Assembly (NCBI RefSeq): GCF_024139115.2
Contig: NW_026942475.1
Coordinates: 1 to 64,000 of the forward strand
Length of the DNA: 64,000 bases
Origin: Armigeres subalbatus
Lineage: Eukaryota; Arthropoda; Insecta; Diptera; Culicidae
Direction of reading: 5' to 3'
Shown here: one piece after another, positions 37,735 to 48,955 of the stretch
Layout of the letters: each line of letters opens with the position of its first letter
Position numbering within the stretch: position 1 is the first letter of the stretch
Program-made: the position numbers and the translations under genes
The notes under the pieces: generated by a model
The model's database searches: none
Told to the model about the DNA's origin: nothing
Seen by the model: the letters and a program-made list of their open reading frames with translations, nothing else

Positions 37735-38130
37735 ATGCTTTCTTTGAATGAACGCATTTGGTCTGTATAAGACGAAGTGAGGAGATAATGCTTTCTTTAA
37801 ATAAATAAGTTTGCTCGGTATGATGAACGCATCTTCCCGGTTTAAAGCCAAGGGAATGTCTTCTTAAAATGAACCCGTCTGTCCAATATAAGACGACGGT
37901 AGGAGATAATGTTTTCTTTAAATGATAGCATCGCCCGGTATTTGGGAAAAGGAAGTGATAAAGTCTTCCTCAAATAAACACATTTGCCCGGTATAAGGCA
38001 AAGAGGATAGATAGCCCCTTCTTTAAATGAACTCGTTTGTCTGGAATAAAGTGAAAACATGAGACAACGCCTTCTTTAAATCACCGAACAGACGCGGTGT
38101 AATGAGAATGGGGCAGATAATGCCTTCTTT
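37735..38130. repeat. Degenerate tandem repeat, period about 53 bp
   Basis: Seven units start near CTTTCTTTAAATGAA, have TTTGCCCGGTATAAGACGA in the middle and end GGAGATAATGC. An inverted unit is seen at 38,250-38,320 (ATTCATTTTAAAGAAGG ... TTGGGCAAACGC). Confidence 0.7.
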
Positions 38131-38667
38131 TTTCAAGAATAGACCACATCCCCCATTATCATATTCAGGGCATATACATTTTATAAAAGAACAAATATTA
38201 ACATTAGTTATTTGGTGAAACACCCACTGAAGAAGGACACATTTACCATTGCATTATTCCGAGCAGATGCATTCATTTTAAAGAAGGATTCACATGCACC
38301 ATTGGGCAAACGCATTATTTTCGTTTACAATAATTCACATCTACTATTGCCTTATATCTGTGAAGAAGGTATATACAGGAACGAAATTTTATTCGGAAGA
38401 TAGTTAAAATATTTACCAAAAGGCTTTCAATCGGACTTCCTTGACTTAATGTACAGTGTAAACTAAAAAGTTGCCGTACCCAACAAAAATTACAATTACT
38501 ATTACAAATTACAATTACTTGCAGTTTGACTCTATTTTAGAAAAAAAACTTCCTTAGAAAACACTGTATTTTGATATCTTTATAGTTCAACAACACATCT
38601 TGGAAGATCAACTACATGAAATACTATCAAAGGCTATTCAGCTGATAATCTCCAGACAAGAGGTATT

Positions 38668-38890
38668 TTATTTTCGGGGAATTGTTCCATTCGGGGAAAT
38701 GTTACATTCGGGGAATTGTTACATTCGGGGAAATTGCATTCGGGGAATTGTTACATTCAGGAAATTACATTCAGAAATTGCATTCAGGAATTGGTTTTCA
38801 GGAATTGTCGTACAATCTTCAGGAAATTGTTGCATTCGGGGAAATTGCATTCGGGGAATTTGCATTCGGGGAATTGTCATACAATCGTTT
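38668..38890. repeat. ATTCGGGGAA repeat block 2
   Basis: About twelve GGGGAATTGTTACATTC units, all in the forward orientation, ending at GTCATACAATCG. The flank to its left matches the flank of block 1, so both belong to one repeat family. Confidence 0.9.
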
Positions 38891-38906
38891 CCGCAAGGCA
38901 CATTTT

Positions 38907-39006
<100 letters not shown>

Positions 39007-39020
39007 TACACACACTTGGG

Positions 39021-40905
39021 CTGCGAAATGGTGAGTTGACATCTGGGAAGGAGCGGCATACACAGCTCTGGTCCTCACAAGTTCCAATCTCACGCTTCCA
39101 CGGGTCTTCCGATGACAATCTACCGCCAGCTAAGGGTTTTGTACTTAGCTGGTAGGGCAGCCTGGGCACTGTTGTCCTTCTGACATCAGCTAGAGTGAGT
39201 GGGTGCGACCAAAGGAATCATCGTCCCTAACCCCTAATCCCAAGGCGTTAAGCGACCCGTGCCGAGGGGATGCATGGCCAGGAGGGGTGAAATAATGAGC
39301 TAGGCCTGTGGGGTACCTGGGCACCCTCCACAGTAATTGTCCCTTACCGCGTCATGCTGGGCTCTGGCGTGGTGGACCACTTTTCCCGAGCAACTCGTGG
39401 GACCAAAATGGAAAAACAAGTCAATTCTTCAATAAGTGGTAGTAGTGTAGGCGACAACCCCTTCGCAAGAGGTGGGTTGTTCAGGTCTCCGCATAGGAGG
39501 CCAGGTAACGCAAACGTAGGCCGAAAGCCAGGTACCGCAAACGCGATGGGCTTTCGGCCTTCGAGGTGGCGACGGAACAGCTGGACGCCATCATCGACTT
39601 TAAAGTCTAAAAAAAAGCTCGTCACGGCACTGCGGCGACAGTGTGAAGTGGAGACGCCCACCGCAGCCCTTTCGGCTACGGAAAGGTCCGGCAGGGATGC
39701 AGGTAGCATTGGGTAGGCTATCTGCAGCGGATGCCTCCTAGGTAGTCAAGTTAGGGAGCGTCAAGGTGGGATGGTCGGTGTGCCCTGTGAGCATATACGA
39801 ACAACCCGAAGTTTGCTTCAAGTGCCTGGAACCGGGGCACAAGCAATGGGACTGCAAAGGCCCTGACAGAAGCAATCTCTGTCGACGCTGCGGATTGGAG
39901 GCACATAAGGCCCAATGCTGCACGAACCCTCCCAATTGTTTGATTTGTTCCAGCAAAGCTGTGAACAGCAAGCACCCCATGGGGGGTTCGATGTGCCCGG
40001 CGTTTATGCGTGCTGCAAAATCACAGTGCAGGTAACGCAGCTGGCTTGCTCGGCCTCACCCGAGTGTTTGGTGTGCGCAGGTTTAGAGGAAATGGCGGAA
40101 CACGTGTTGTTAGTGTGCCCACGTTTTCGCGCAATGCGTGACCACATGCTTGCCACATGTGGTCTGGCGACTACTCCGGACAACCTAGTTCGGAGGATGT
40201 GTAAAGGAAGTTGGCTGGAACGCCGTTTTATTGGCTATCGTCCAAATCGTTCGGAGCTATACAGAAGGTGGCGCGTGGACTCAAGGATGGCTAGTTTAGG
40301 CGCAAATAAGAGGTGGTCCAAGGGATCGGAGTCGGCTTCATGGGTCATACCTGTGGTCATGCCCTGTGGTCGAACTTGATCCTTTTATCGAACAAGTGGC
40401 CGCACGAAGAACAAAATGGTATCGTAAATTAGTATCATAAATTACTCTCGATTTCGCGGCGTCGGTCAAACGGGCGCGTTCCGAGCCCGAGGACGGAAAG
40501 GGGTCCTCGGGCACAGCGTCGGCAAGTCTCTCTGTGAGATGACGAATTGGCCCTATCTCAGAGAGATCAATTTGGGGTGCACGCGGCATAATCATTCTTG
40601 ATACCTGCCGTGCAGAGGGAAGCAGGCGCGAAGTCGACCCTTCCCACCTTCCGAGGACATATGGCGTGGTAAGGCCACCTAAGCGGGTAAAGATGTTCGG
40701 TGCTGCAAGGACACGCAGCCATCCTCGAGGGTGCGTTGTGCACTGGCCCCCTTTTGAAGCATTACTTTTTGGTTGTACCGAAGAGACGGCGGGCTTGGCG
40801 GCAATGGAAACGGTTTAGCGAATCGGGGATGTAGTCCTGCCTCCCTCGTTTGCTGATGGAGGTGGTCCCTAACCCGCACTTCCTGGACGTCCAACCCAGG
40901 ATTCC
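39021..40905 (+). mobile_element. R1-clade family A, copy A3 (ORF1 and ORF2 internal deletions)
   Basis: Family 5' UTR text (CATCGTCCCTAACCCCTAAT) starts by 39,220. The ORF1 start at 39,354 (MLGSGVVDHFSRATRG) runs about 55 codons, then rearranged sequence, then Gag resumes at 39,618 (LVTALRRQCEVETPTAA). The zinc-knuckle part 39,766-40,035 ends AAKSQCR-stop. The ORF2 tail 40,036-40,379 follows the shared junction. The 3' end is cut at ACCCAGGAT, so no poly(A) or CA array remains on that side. Confidence 0.87.
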
Positions 40906-41112
40906 AGGATATTCATATAAATTCAGGATATTCATATAAACAACAAATTCATTTTTTTTTCGCTCTTGTATTTTTGTGTATCCTGATTTATGGTGTTCAC
41001 TGATAGGGATAAAATATGTTCTAAAAATATTTCCTCGTTCTACTTAGCTACATGAAAACATATTCCAAGAATTATCTTGGGTCCGTTGAAATTTTTAATG
41101 TTAATCTGTAGA

Positions 41113-41336
41113 AAAACTTAGAGTTGTATTCAATTCGTCGACCAGAAGTCGTACAGACTGAACACTTAACACCTTGCATGAGACAACGGACAGGACACAT
41201 AACACCCTATGGACCAGTGGAGAATTCTTCGATCACGAAAAGTTTTCTCTTTAGCGGGGCGGGAATCGAACCCACACTCCATAGCACATGCGTCTAGACG
41301 ATTGACGTCGCTATCCGCACGGCCACGAAGCCAACA
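41113..41336 (-). repeat. tRNA-related SINE, third family
   Basis: On the minus strand: head GGCCGTGCGGATAGCGACG and B box GTGGGTTCGATTCCC, with extra bases before the T arm as in class II (Ser/Leu) tRNAs. Body ATAGGGTGTTATGTGTCCTG; ends AATACAACTCTAAGT. Confidence 0.7.
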
Positions 41337-41522
41337 AATTTGTTTGTATTGTTATTTTAGAAATGTACATTCGTAGTTTTTTTTCTATTTCAAGTATTGA
41401 AGTATATTATCTACGCTGTGCATATCAATAAGTTTTGAATATCATAAATTACTCTCGTTCCACATTGACAATTTCATCTGGTATAGATTCTAACATCTAT
41501 ATTCCAACAGATTGCAAGGGTA

Positions 41523-41674
41523 TTCACCCTTATTCTTGTTTACGTACGAACGCGCTTTCGAACGAAAGCTAATGTGCATTCTCGTTTACGCCAGCAAAAT
41601 TAAATGGAGAAACGATTCGAACGAACTGCATTCTTTCGAAAGTTTCATTCGTTCGTGAACAAGAATAGGGGTGA
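41523..41674. mobile_element. Foldback MITE, about 152 bp
   Basis: TTCACCCTTATTCTTGTTTACG at the left mirrors CGTGAACAAGAATAGGGGTGA at the right; the arms continue through TTCGAACGAA-type words. Non-coding. Confidence 0.7.
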
Positions 41675-42412
41675 TTTTCAAAATAGAGGAAAATATTGAC
41701 ACAACATTTATTCAAAAACATTTTATGAGTTTTTCTTTTTTCTAAGTGCAGATTTGCCAGAGTTATTTAAACAATTTGAGATAACAGTAGTTTTAGTTTG
41801 AATATTAACCTGATATTATCATTAGTTTAATCAGGTAGGGTAAATACGGCATTGGCAGGGTGCGACGGTTGTTGGCACCCTCAACAATATTTGCGTTTTC
41901 CAGCAAACATACACTATTTATGAACATAATTTTGATTCAATCACACAATTTCATGTCTAAGCTTTCATTTGAATAAGTTGTTTGTGTAAAAGTAGCAAGA
42001 TTTGATGTGTTAATCACCGAAACAAATTTGCACGTACGAAATCCTTGCTATTATTGCATTGCCAAAGAAAGCAGCGCACGAAAAGTAAACTGTTACTTAC
42101 TTTTTTGGATCACCTGTTTTTCCTATTTATTGCTTATGACACGACAAATTAAGTACGTAAACTACTTTTTACACTTTACCAACACTTGATTATCACCACA
42201 AAGAGCAAATTTATGCAATATTTGCTCTATGTTTCACTAAATAAAATCGGGACTGTTCGTTTTCTTTGACAGCAGCACACTTCGGAATAGAGCGAGAGAA
42301 TGTGTTTGTGAGCATATCAAACACACGCTCAAAAGATACCACGCACAATTCTATGTGATTTTATTTTAGCAAAAATACGAACAAAATATCCGGCGATGGC
42401 ATTTATTTAAAA
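41675..42412. other. Noncoding
   Basis: No supported gene or recognised repeat. Confidence 0.45.
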
Positions 42413-42792
42413 AAAACCCAGATCAATCCACCTAGCGTTGGTGGTGCCTTTCTCGCGCATTAAAAAAATAAGAAAAACACATAAAAGAGGTCGAAATAGC
42501 ACTTTAGGTGGATAGATTTTACTTTTTCCATCAATTCATATGCATTTGTGGACGTTTGAATGCATTGCTGCAATCTTTAAAAAAAAAAAATTTTTCTTCG
42601 TTTTTGAAAAAAAATTTCCCAAGGGGGGACCCTTGGCAGAAAAACAATGTTTTTTCAATAACTTTGGAATGCAATGACCGATCAGGCCAATTTTCAATAG
42701 GAAACAACTAGACCGCAATCCGCGTCGACTGCAATTTGTTGAGAGCAAATCGAATAATGCTAAGTACCAAAAAGTGTGTCTCACATTTTTGT

Positions 42793-42823
<31 letters not shown>

Positions 42824-42966
42824 TACACACATACATACATCACCTCAATTCGTCAAACTGAGTCGATTGGTATATAACACTATGGGTCTCCGAGCCTTCT
42901 ATCAAAAGTTCGGTTTTGGAGTGATCCTATAGCCTTTACGTATACTTTGTATACGAGAAAGGCAAA
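42413..42966 (-). repeat. GCCTTTCTCG repeat family, copy 2
   Basis: Almost identical to 3,166-3,694 from ACCCAGATCAATCCACC to TATACGAGAAAGGCAAAAA. The internal CA tract (42,795-42,823) is longer than in copy 1, explaining most of the length difference. Confidence 0.85.
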
Positions 42967-44380
42967 AATGTTAAAATACTTACAAATGCTTCTATTCAGA
43001 TTTGTATGCAGACCATGAATTATATCAAAAGTGATAGCCACATCTTAGTATTTTAACCCTTATGTGGCTGACAGGACCGTTTTACTTTTGCAACTTCAAT
43101 ACTTTCCAAGCTCATCAAAACAATCATAACCATTCCCGTTCCTACATAGCGCATTTCAACCATAAATAATTGCCTACTTTTAGGGTATTATCTATTATTC
43201 AACTGTGAAACGTAGTGTAAGAATGGGGTGGCTCCAACGGCTGGATAGGACAGTGCTGCCCATTATTGATATATGAAGACTCACGAGGTTAGGATTAATT
43301 TTCGATTAAAGCAGAAATTTGTATTTCATTTGTATGATGGGAGCCCCCCTTCCAGAAGAGGAGGGGTCTAATACCATCATAAGAACCTTCATCGTTACCA
43401 AAAACCTCTACATACAAATGTTCATGCCGTTTCCTAGTCTATAAGGGCAGACAGACAAAAATTCATTCTTATGTGTATAGATTTAGTTTTACGTAGTTTA
43501 CGTCGAGCGGTCGTGTCTTGTACACAACCACCATGATTTTTTTGATGAAACGAACATATCATGTAAGGACCTCAAAGAGCAAGTTGTATATTTGAAACTG
43601 GTTGATAGACTTTTGCTTACGACTCTAAGGCATTACAAAAGACAAAAGATGTAAATCTTGGCAGCGGACAAAAAGCATTTAAGTTCCCTTCTCCAAAATG
43701 GCCAACATTATTCAAATAGGTTGAAAATGGTAAAAGTTATGATAATATCAATATCTGGGTACACGGGTACCCTATCTGCCATTTAAGTTTGTATTTTGTT
43801 GGACGCATAAGGGTTAAATTTGTTTTACAATGTGTCTAAATGCTTTTGCCTATATGTCTACATCACATAAAATTGATGACAAGGCTAAAAATCCATGTTT
43901 TGTTTTAAGCCAATTTGATAAACAATAAAGTTTGTTCCAAAATTGAGTGAAGCGATGAGCGTGTGGCCGATTAATATGAATGAATTTTACTACTGGAGGA
44001 TATAAACAACCAGCATTTGGCACCAATACATTACTAGTTTTCTACTTCCATGTCTAGTTGCTAAAGGGAGCAAACTCATTGCTGATAATAGAAATTGCCA
44101 ATAGAAGAAATAGAAGAAACGTTGCCAATAGAAGAAACGTTGACCTGTTACTTTATATTAAATTTACTGAGTTTGTGGTAAAAGCTGTTATATTTAGTGA
44201 ACACCAATCATCAAAGAAAGAGCATACAAAAGTATACCAGTTGAACTATACCTGTGTTTTAGTGTATTTATTCATTATTTTTATCATTCTATTTGGCGAA
44301 TGTCTTAGACTGCCAAGAATAGGTATTTTCCCCTATATCTGCTTTCTACTCAGCATCTACACCCAAAAAACAAATCTGAC
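42967..44380. other. Noncoding
   Basis: No supported gene. 44,099-44,143 has three imperfect tandem AATAGAAGAAACGTTGCC units. Confidence 0.45.
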
Positions 44381-44530
44381 AATTATTGTATAAAATCTGG
44401 GCATATACAATTCTGTAAGCTTTTTATACAAATATTGTATTAAAATAATACAAATCTGTATTATTTCAATACAATAATTGTATTGAAATAATACAGATTT
44501 TGTATATGCCCAATTATTATACAGTTTCTG
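44381..44530. repeat. AT-rich palindromic element
   Basis: GGGCATATACAA (44,399) and TTGTATATGCCC (to 44,511) are outer arms; inner parts pair through TAATACAAATCTGTATTA. Likely a MITE remnant. Confidence 0.65.
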
Positions 44531-44734
44531 CAAGGTTCTTATGCAGAACTGTATTAAAATCTGCCATCCGCTGGTTGGGTGATATAATTTTTAGTATTTT
44601 TATAATTTTTGACAATTTGCTAAGTTTGGTTCCATACTTAAGTAATATTTCGATTAATAACAATGTAGTTTGCTGATAATCATAACGACCGAATTCTCTA
44701 TGACGTCAAGCTCGGTGAACTCGGCGCCGACGTA

Positions 44735-45290
44735 GGGAGTGAGTGCTAGTAATGGACCCCTTAACGACGGAAACTTACTTCAATCGCTTCGCTAGAGTAA
44801 GACTCATGACAAATTGCCATTCTGCAGCACTAGATGACAATCAACAGGTAGCAGCATCGCGTTTCGTACATAACACATGGTAAAACATTCATTTTTACTA
44901 CTAAAATATGTATTTTAAAAGTATGTAGCCAGGTTGCCTATTATGGCCACCCCCGGGTCCATAATACGCAACATCGAGTTTGTTTACATACGTATTATGG
45001 TCCCCCCATTTGATTCACATGTTCCATTTCCACATGTTCCTGTTGCCTATTATGGACCCCCCTTCTGTGCTAGTAATGGACCCTCTAGCGCGTTTACATT
45101 CATAAATTAGTTAATATAACTAAATTCCAGTCTCCCAGTGCAAGACAATTGGATGGAACTACTACCCTGATAAGTGAAGCAACTTTATCCTATGGAAGTT
45201 TGCAGGAAATTGAAGATTCAAGCGTAAACTCTCGGTTTTTGTTCAGGGGGTCCATTATACGCACGGGGTCCATTACTAGCACTCACTCCC
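44735..45290 (+). mobile_element. TA-MITE 'GGGAGTGAG' family, copy E (complete, 556 bp)
   Basis: Inserted in the Gag sequence at GACG-TA-CGTCG. Copy A1 (20,676) shows the empty site GCCGACGTACGTCGAATAAG. Here the text reads GACG-TA-[element]-TA-CGTCG, which proves a 2-bp TA target duplication. Termini are GGGAGTGAGTGC and GCACTCACTCCC. Confidence 0.95.
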
Positions 45291-45865
45291 TACGTCGAAT
45301 AAGACGTACCCGGATGGGCGAGATGATCCTCGAGCTGAAGCGGGGCGTCTCGCAAAAGGGCGCCGCCTACAAGAAGTTGGCAGAGGTGGTGACTAAGGAG
45401 GTGAATCTAAGGGTTAAAGACCTGGACGAGATCACCGAAGTCGAAGAGCTCGTCACGGCACTGCGGCGAGAGTGTGAAGTGGAGACGCCCACCGCAGCCG
45501 TTCGGCTACGGAAAGGTCCGGCAGGGACGCAGGTAGCATTGGTTCGGTTATCTGCAGCGGACGCCTCCAAGGTAGTCAAGTTAGGCAGCGTCAAGGTGGG
45601 ATGGTCGGTATGCCCAGTGAGCATATACGAGCAACCCGAAGTTTGCTTCAAGTGCCTGGAATTGGGGCACAAGCAATGGGACTGCAAAGACCCTGACAGA
45701 AGCAATCTCTGCCGACGCTGCGGATTGGAGGGACATAAGGCACAATGCTGCACGAACCCTCCCAATTGTTTGATTTGTTCCAGCAAAGCTGTGAACAGCA
45801 AGCACCCCATGAGGAGTTCGATGTGCCCGACGTTTAAGCGTGCTGCAAAATCACAGTGTAGGTAA
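45291..45865 (+). pseudogene. Copy A5 ORF1 (Gag) C-terminal part
   Basis: RRIRRTRMGEMILELKRGVS to AAKSQCR-stop, uninterrupted, with all three Cys/His clusters (CFKCLELGHKQWDC, CRRCGLEGHKAQCC, CLICSSK...C). The open frame extends leftwards into MITE E to a start at 45,149, giving a chimeric 238-codon frame. The N-terminal half of Gag is missing, so function is unlikely. Confidence 0.82.
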
Positions 45866-46428
45866 CGCCGCTGGCTTGCTCGGCCTCGCCCGAGTGTTTG
45901 ATGTGCGCAGGTTTAGAGGAAACGGCGGAACACGTGTTGTTCGTGTGCTCACGTTTTCGCGCAATGCGTGACCACATGCTTGCCACATGTGGTCTGGACA
46001 CTACCCCGGACAACCTAGTTCGGAGGATGTGTAAAGATGAAGTTGGCTGGAACGCCGTTTTATCGGCTATCGCCCAAATCGTCTCGGAGCTCACAGAAGG
46101 TGGCGCGTGGACTCAAGGATGGCTAGTTCAGGCGCAAATAAGAGGTGGTCCAAGGGATCGGAGTCGGCTTCATGGGTCATACCGGTGGTCATGCTCTGTG
46201 GTCGAACTCGATCCTTTTATCGAACAAGTGGCCGCGCGAAGAACAACATGGTATCGTCGCTTTCGCGGCGTTGGTCAACCAGGCGGGTTCCGAGCCCGAG
46301 GACGGAAAGATGTCCTCGTCAAGGCTGGGGCAAAAATGGCACCGCGTCGGCAAGTCCTCTGTGTTCTGGCGAATAGGCCCTATCGCAGAAAGGTCAATTT
46401 GGGGTGCACGCGGCATCATCATTCTTGA
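45866..46428 (+). pseudogene. Copy A5 ORF2 C-terminal tail
   Basis: TPLACSASPECLMCAGLEETAEH..., the CX2CX8HX4C motif and the end LGCTRHHHS. A 1-bp loss in AGCTCACAGAAGG shifts the frame relative to A1-A3. No catalytic ORF2 domain. Confidence 0.8.
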
Positions 46429-46805
46429 CACCAGTCGTGCAGAGGGAAGCAGGCGCAAAGTCGACCCTTCCCACCTTCCGAGGACATAGGGCGTGGTAAG
46501 GCCACCTGGAAAGCCGGCAACGCGCTGGCACGATACCATGGTGTTCTTCTAAAAAAGCGAGTTACGATGTTCGGTGCTGCAAGGACACGCAGCTAACCTC
46601 GAGGGTGCGTTGTGCACTGGCCCCCCTTTGAAGCATTACTTTCTGGTTGTACCGAAGGGACTATGGGCTTGGCGGGAATGGAAACGGTTTAGCGGGTCGA
46701 GGATGTAGTCCTGCCTCCCTCGGTGATCCCTAACCCCGCACTTCCTGGTCAACCCAGGATGTCTGTTGAGCAGATTCCCCCTCCATTGCTTAGGAAGAAA
46801 AAAAA

Positions 46806-46990
<185 letters not shown>

Positions 46991-47559
46991 GGGGGCCTGT
47001 CTAGGATGTGGTGGGGTTTGACAGTGGGCTCTGTTGAACCTCTATAAAAAGCTGCATGTGTCTGCAAGCAGGCCCTATCACAGCGACCGTACGCCGCTCA
47101 AAGCACACAAGCCCAAGAGGAGTGCCAACTGGCACATCAGGATTCATACCAGTAAGATCCTGATTATGGTATACTGGTCACGGCAAACGACATTGGACGA
47201 TTCTCGGTTTTTGGATAGGATTAGGCGTATATGGGCTGACAGTCGAGCTATTCTGTTTCCTGAGTAAAAAAGAGTGACATCTTTTTGAAACGGCAGGCAG
47301 GCTAATGGTTCGACTGCCTCCGTCCCGGTAAACAACCTGGCAGGCCTCCGGTAACGCTCAACACCTGTCACCTAGACTGGTGGGTAGTAGGTTCAGATGT
47401 AACATTCCTAATCTACGTCGATCCGGCTCTGAACACGGTGCTATAAGGCACCGGAGTCAACCCTTGCATGGACCTCACTGTTTACAAAGGCACCCATGGG
47501 ATCACAAAAGGCGACTATCTACAACGGGTAGAGATAACGGCCCGGAGGGACCCTTTAAC

Positions 47560-48955
47560 ATGGAAACGAATACAAAAATCAACGAAGGAGCAGGCGGAGC
47601 GATTGTTTTCGCAAAGAGTGGGAAGCTGCAGCGATCTCCAGTGATGGCGCAGGCAGCAGTAGCAAGTACCAGCAGTTTGGCCAAGACTTCTGAGAACCAG
47701 GCAGGCCAACAGGAGCTAGGATCCGAGAATAGGGTGTCCACACCAAAATCGGCAAGTAGTGTTATTCAGGAGGAACTACAACTTGGGAGGTCCAACCTGA
47801 TGGAAGTGCGGAAGCGAGTCAACGAGCTTTATGACTTCGTGAAGGACAAACACAATGTCCACACTAAGATAAAGGTTCTAGTGACGAGCATCAAATCCGC
47901 CGTTAAAGCTGCCGAGCACGAACAGAACGCGCTCAAAAAAAGAGCTGAGGCAGCTGAAAAAACGCTGAGAGAGGGAGCGGAGCATGCAGCAGACACACAG
48001 CAGACACCAATGAGCATCCAAAATACTCGCACGGAGAAGCGAAGCAGGGACTCGCCAGGGGAGCAGGAAGTCCCGAAGAAGCAGCGGAACGTGCACGATT
48101 GTGCTAACGTACTAAAGGATGGCGCCAAGAACGGTGAATGGCAAACCGTAGAAAGCCAGCGAGAGAAGAGGAAGAAGCAGAAGGTGACTGTGGAAAAGAA
48201 GAAGGAACAGAAGAAGAAAGAAAAACGTCGATCTCCTCAGGAGAGGGTCAAGGGCGACGCCCTGATCATCGAAGCGAGCGACAGGACGACGTATGCAGCA
48301 ATCCTAAGGAAAGTGAGAGAAAACCCGGATCTCAAGGACTTGGGAGAGAAAGTAGTGAGGACTAGGCGTACCCAGAAGGGGGAGTTGCTGTTCGAGCTGA
48401 AGAAAGATCCAACAATCAAAAGCTCGGCCTTCCGGGAGCTCGTTGCCAATTCCTTGGGCAGTGAAGCAAACGTAAGAGCTCTTACACAGGAGGCAGTAGT
48501 CGAGTGCAGAGACCTGGACGAGATTACGTCGGAAGACGAACTGAGGGAGGCTCTTGTCTCACAATGTATGCTGAGTGAGGTGCAGATGACGATCCGGCTG
48601 AGGAAAGCGTACGGTGGTACACAAGTAGCAGCGATACGATTACCAGCAGTTGCTGCCAACAAAATGGTGGAGGTGGGCAAGGTGAAAGTCGGATGGTCGG
48701 TGTGCTCGTTGAGATTCACTCCGCGGGTCACCAAAGAGATGGAGAGATGCTTCAAATGCATGGCGTTTGGACACCAGGCGCGAAACTGCAAAGGTTCGGA
48801 TAGATCCGGTCTATGTAGAAAATGTGGCGAAGAAGGACACGTTGCTAGGGACTGTACGAAGCAACCGCGATGCCTGCTCCGGAGGACGGAAACGACCATA
48901 CGACGGGTGGCTTCCAATGCCCTGCATACAAGAAGGCGATGGCGGGCCGAGATTA
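47560..48955 (+). pseudogene. Copy B2 ORF1 (Gag-like) protein, one frameshift
   Basis: Starts METNTKINEGAGG; the frame is open upstream to 47,380 but this ATG matches the usual ORF1 form. It has a coiled-coil-like segment (KVLVTSIKSAVKAAEHEQN), a Lys/Glu-rich linker (KKKEQKKKEKRRSPQ), the conserved R1 Gag block (GEKVVRTRRTQKGELLFELK, KVGWSVCSLRF) and knuckles CFKCMAFGHQARNC and CRKCGEEGHVARDC. After TKQPRCLL a 2-bp deletion (near 48,880) throws the third knuckle out of frame. Its end CPAYKKAMAGRD-stop is readable in another frame, with the stop overlapping the ORF2 start as TAATG. About 465 codons when intact. Confidence 0.88.

Larger units (their letters stand above)
44700..46805 (+). mobile_element. 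R1-clade family A, copy A5, interrupted by MITE E
   Basis: 5'-truncated in ORF1 (GACGTCAAGCTCGGTGAAC), broken at 44,734 by MITE E, resumed at 45,291. Gag C-terminus to 45,865, ORF2 tail 45,866-46,428, 3' UTR, then CTTAGGAAGAAAAAAA into a CA array. It shares the Gag-ORF2 junction. Part of the ORF1 segment after LAEV (near 45,388) is deleted. Confidence 0.9.

Noticed and set aside
37213..38890. Possible CRISPR-like array
   Set aside because: Units are degenerate, change orientation and have no regular spacers. The genome is eukaryotic.
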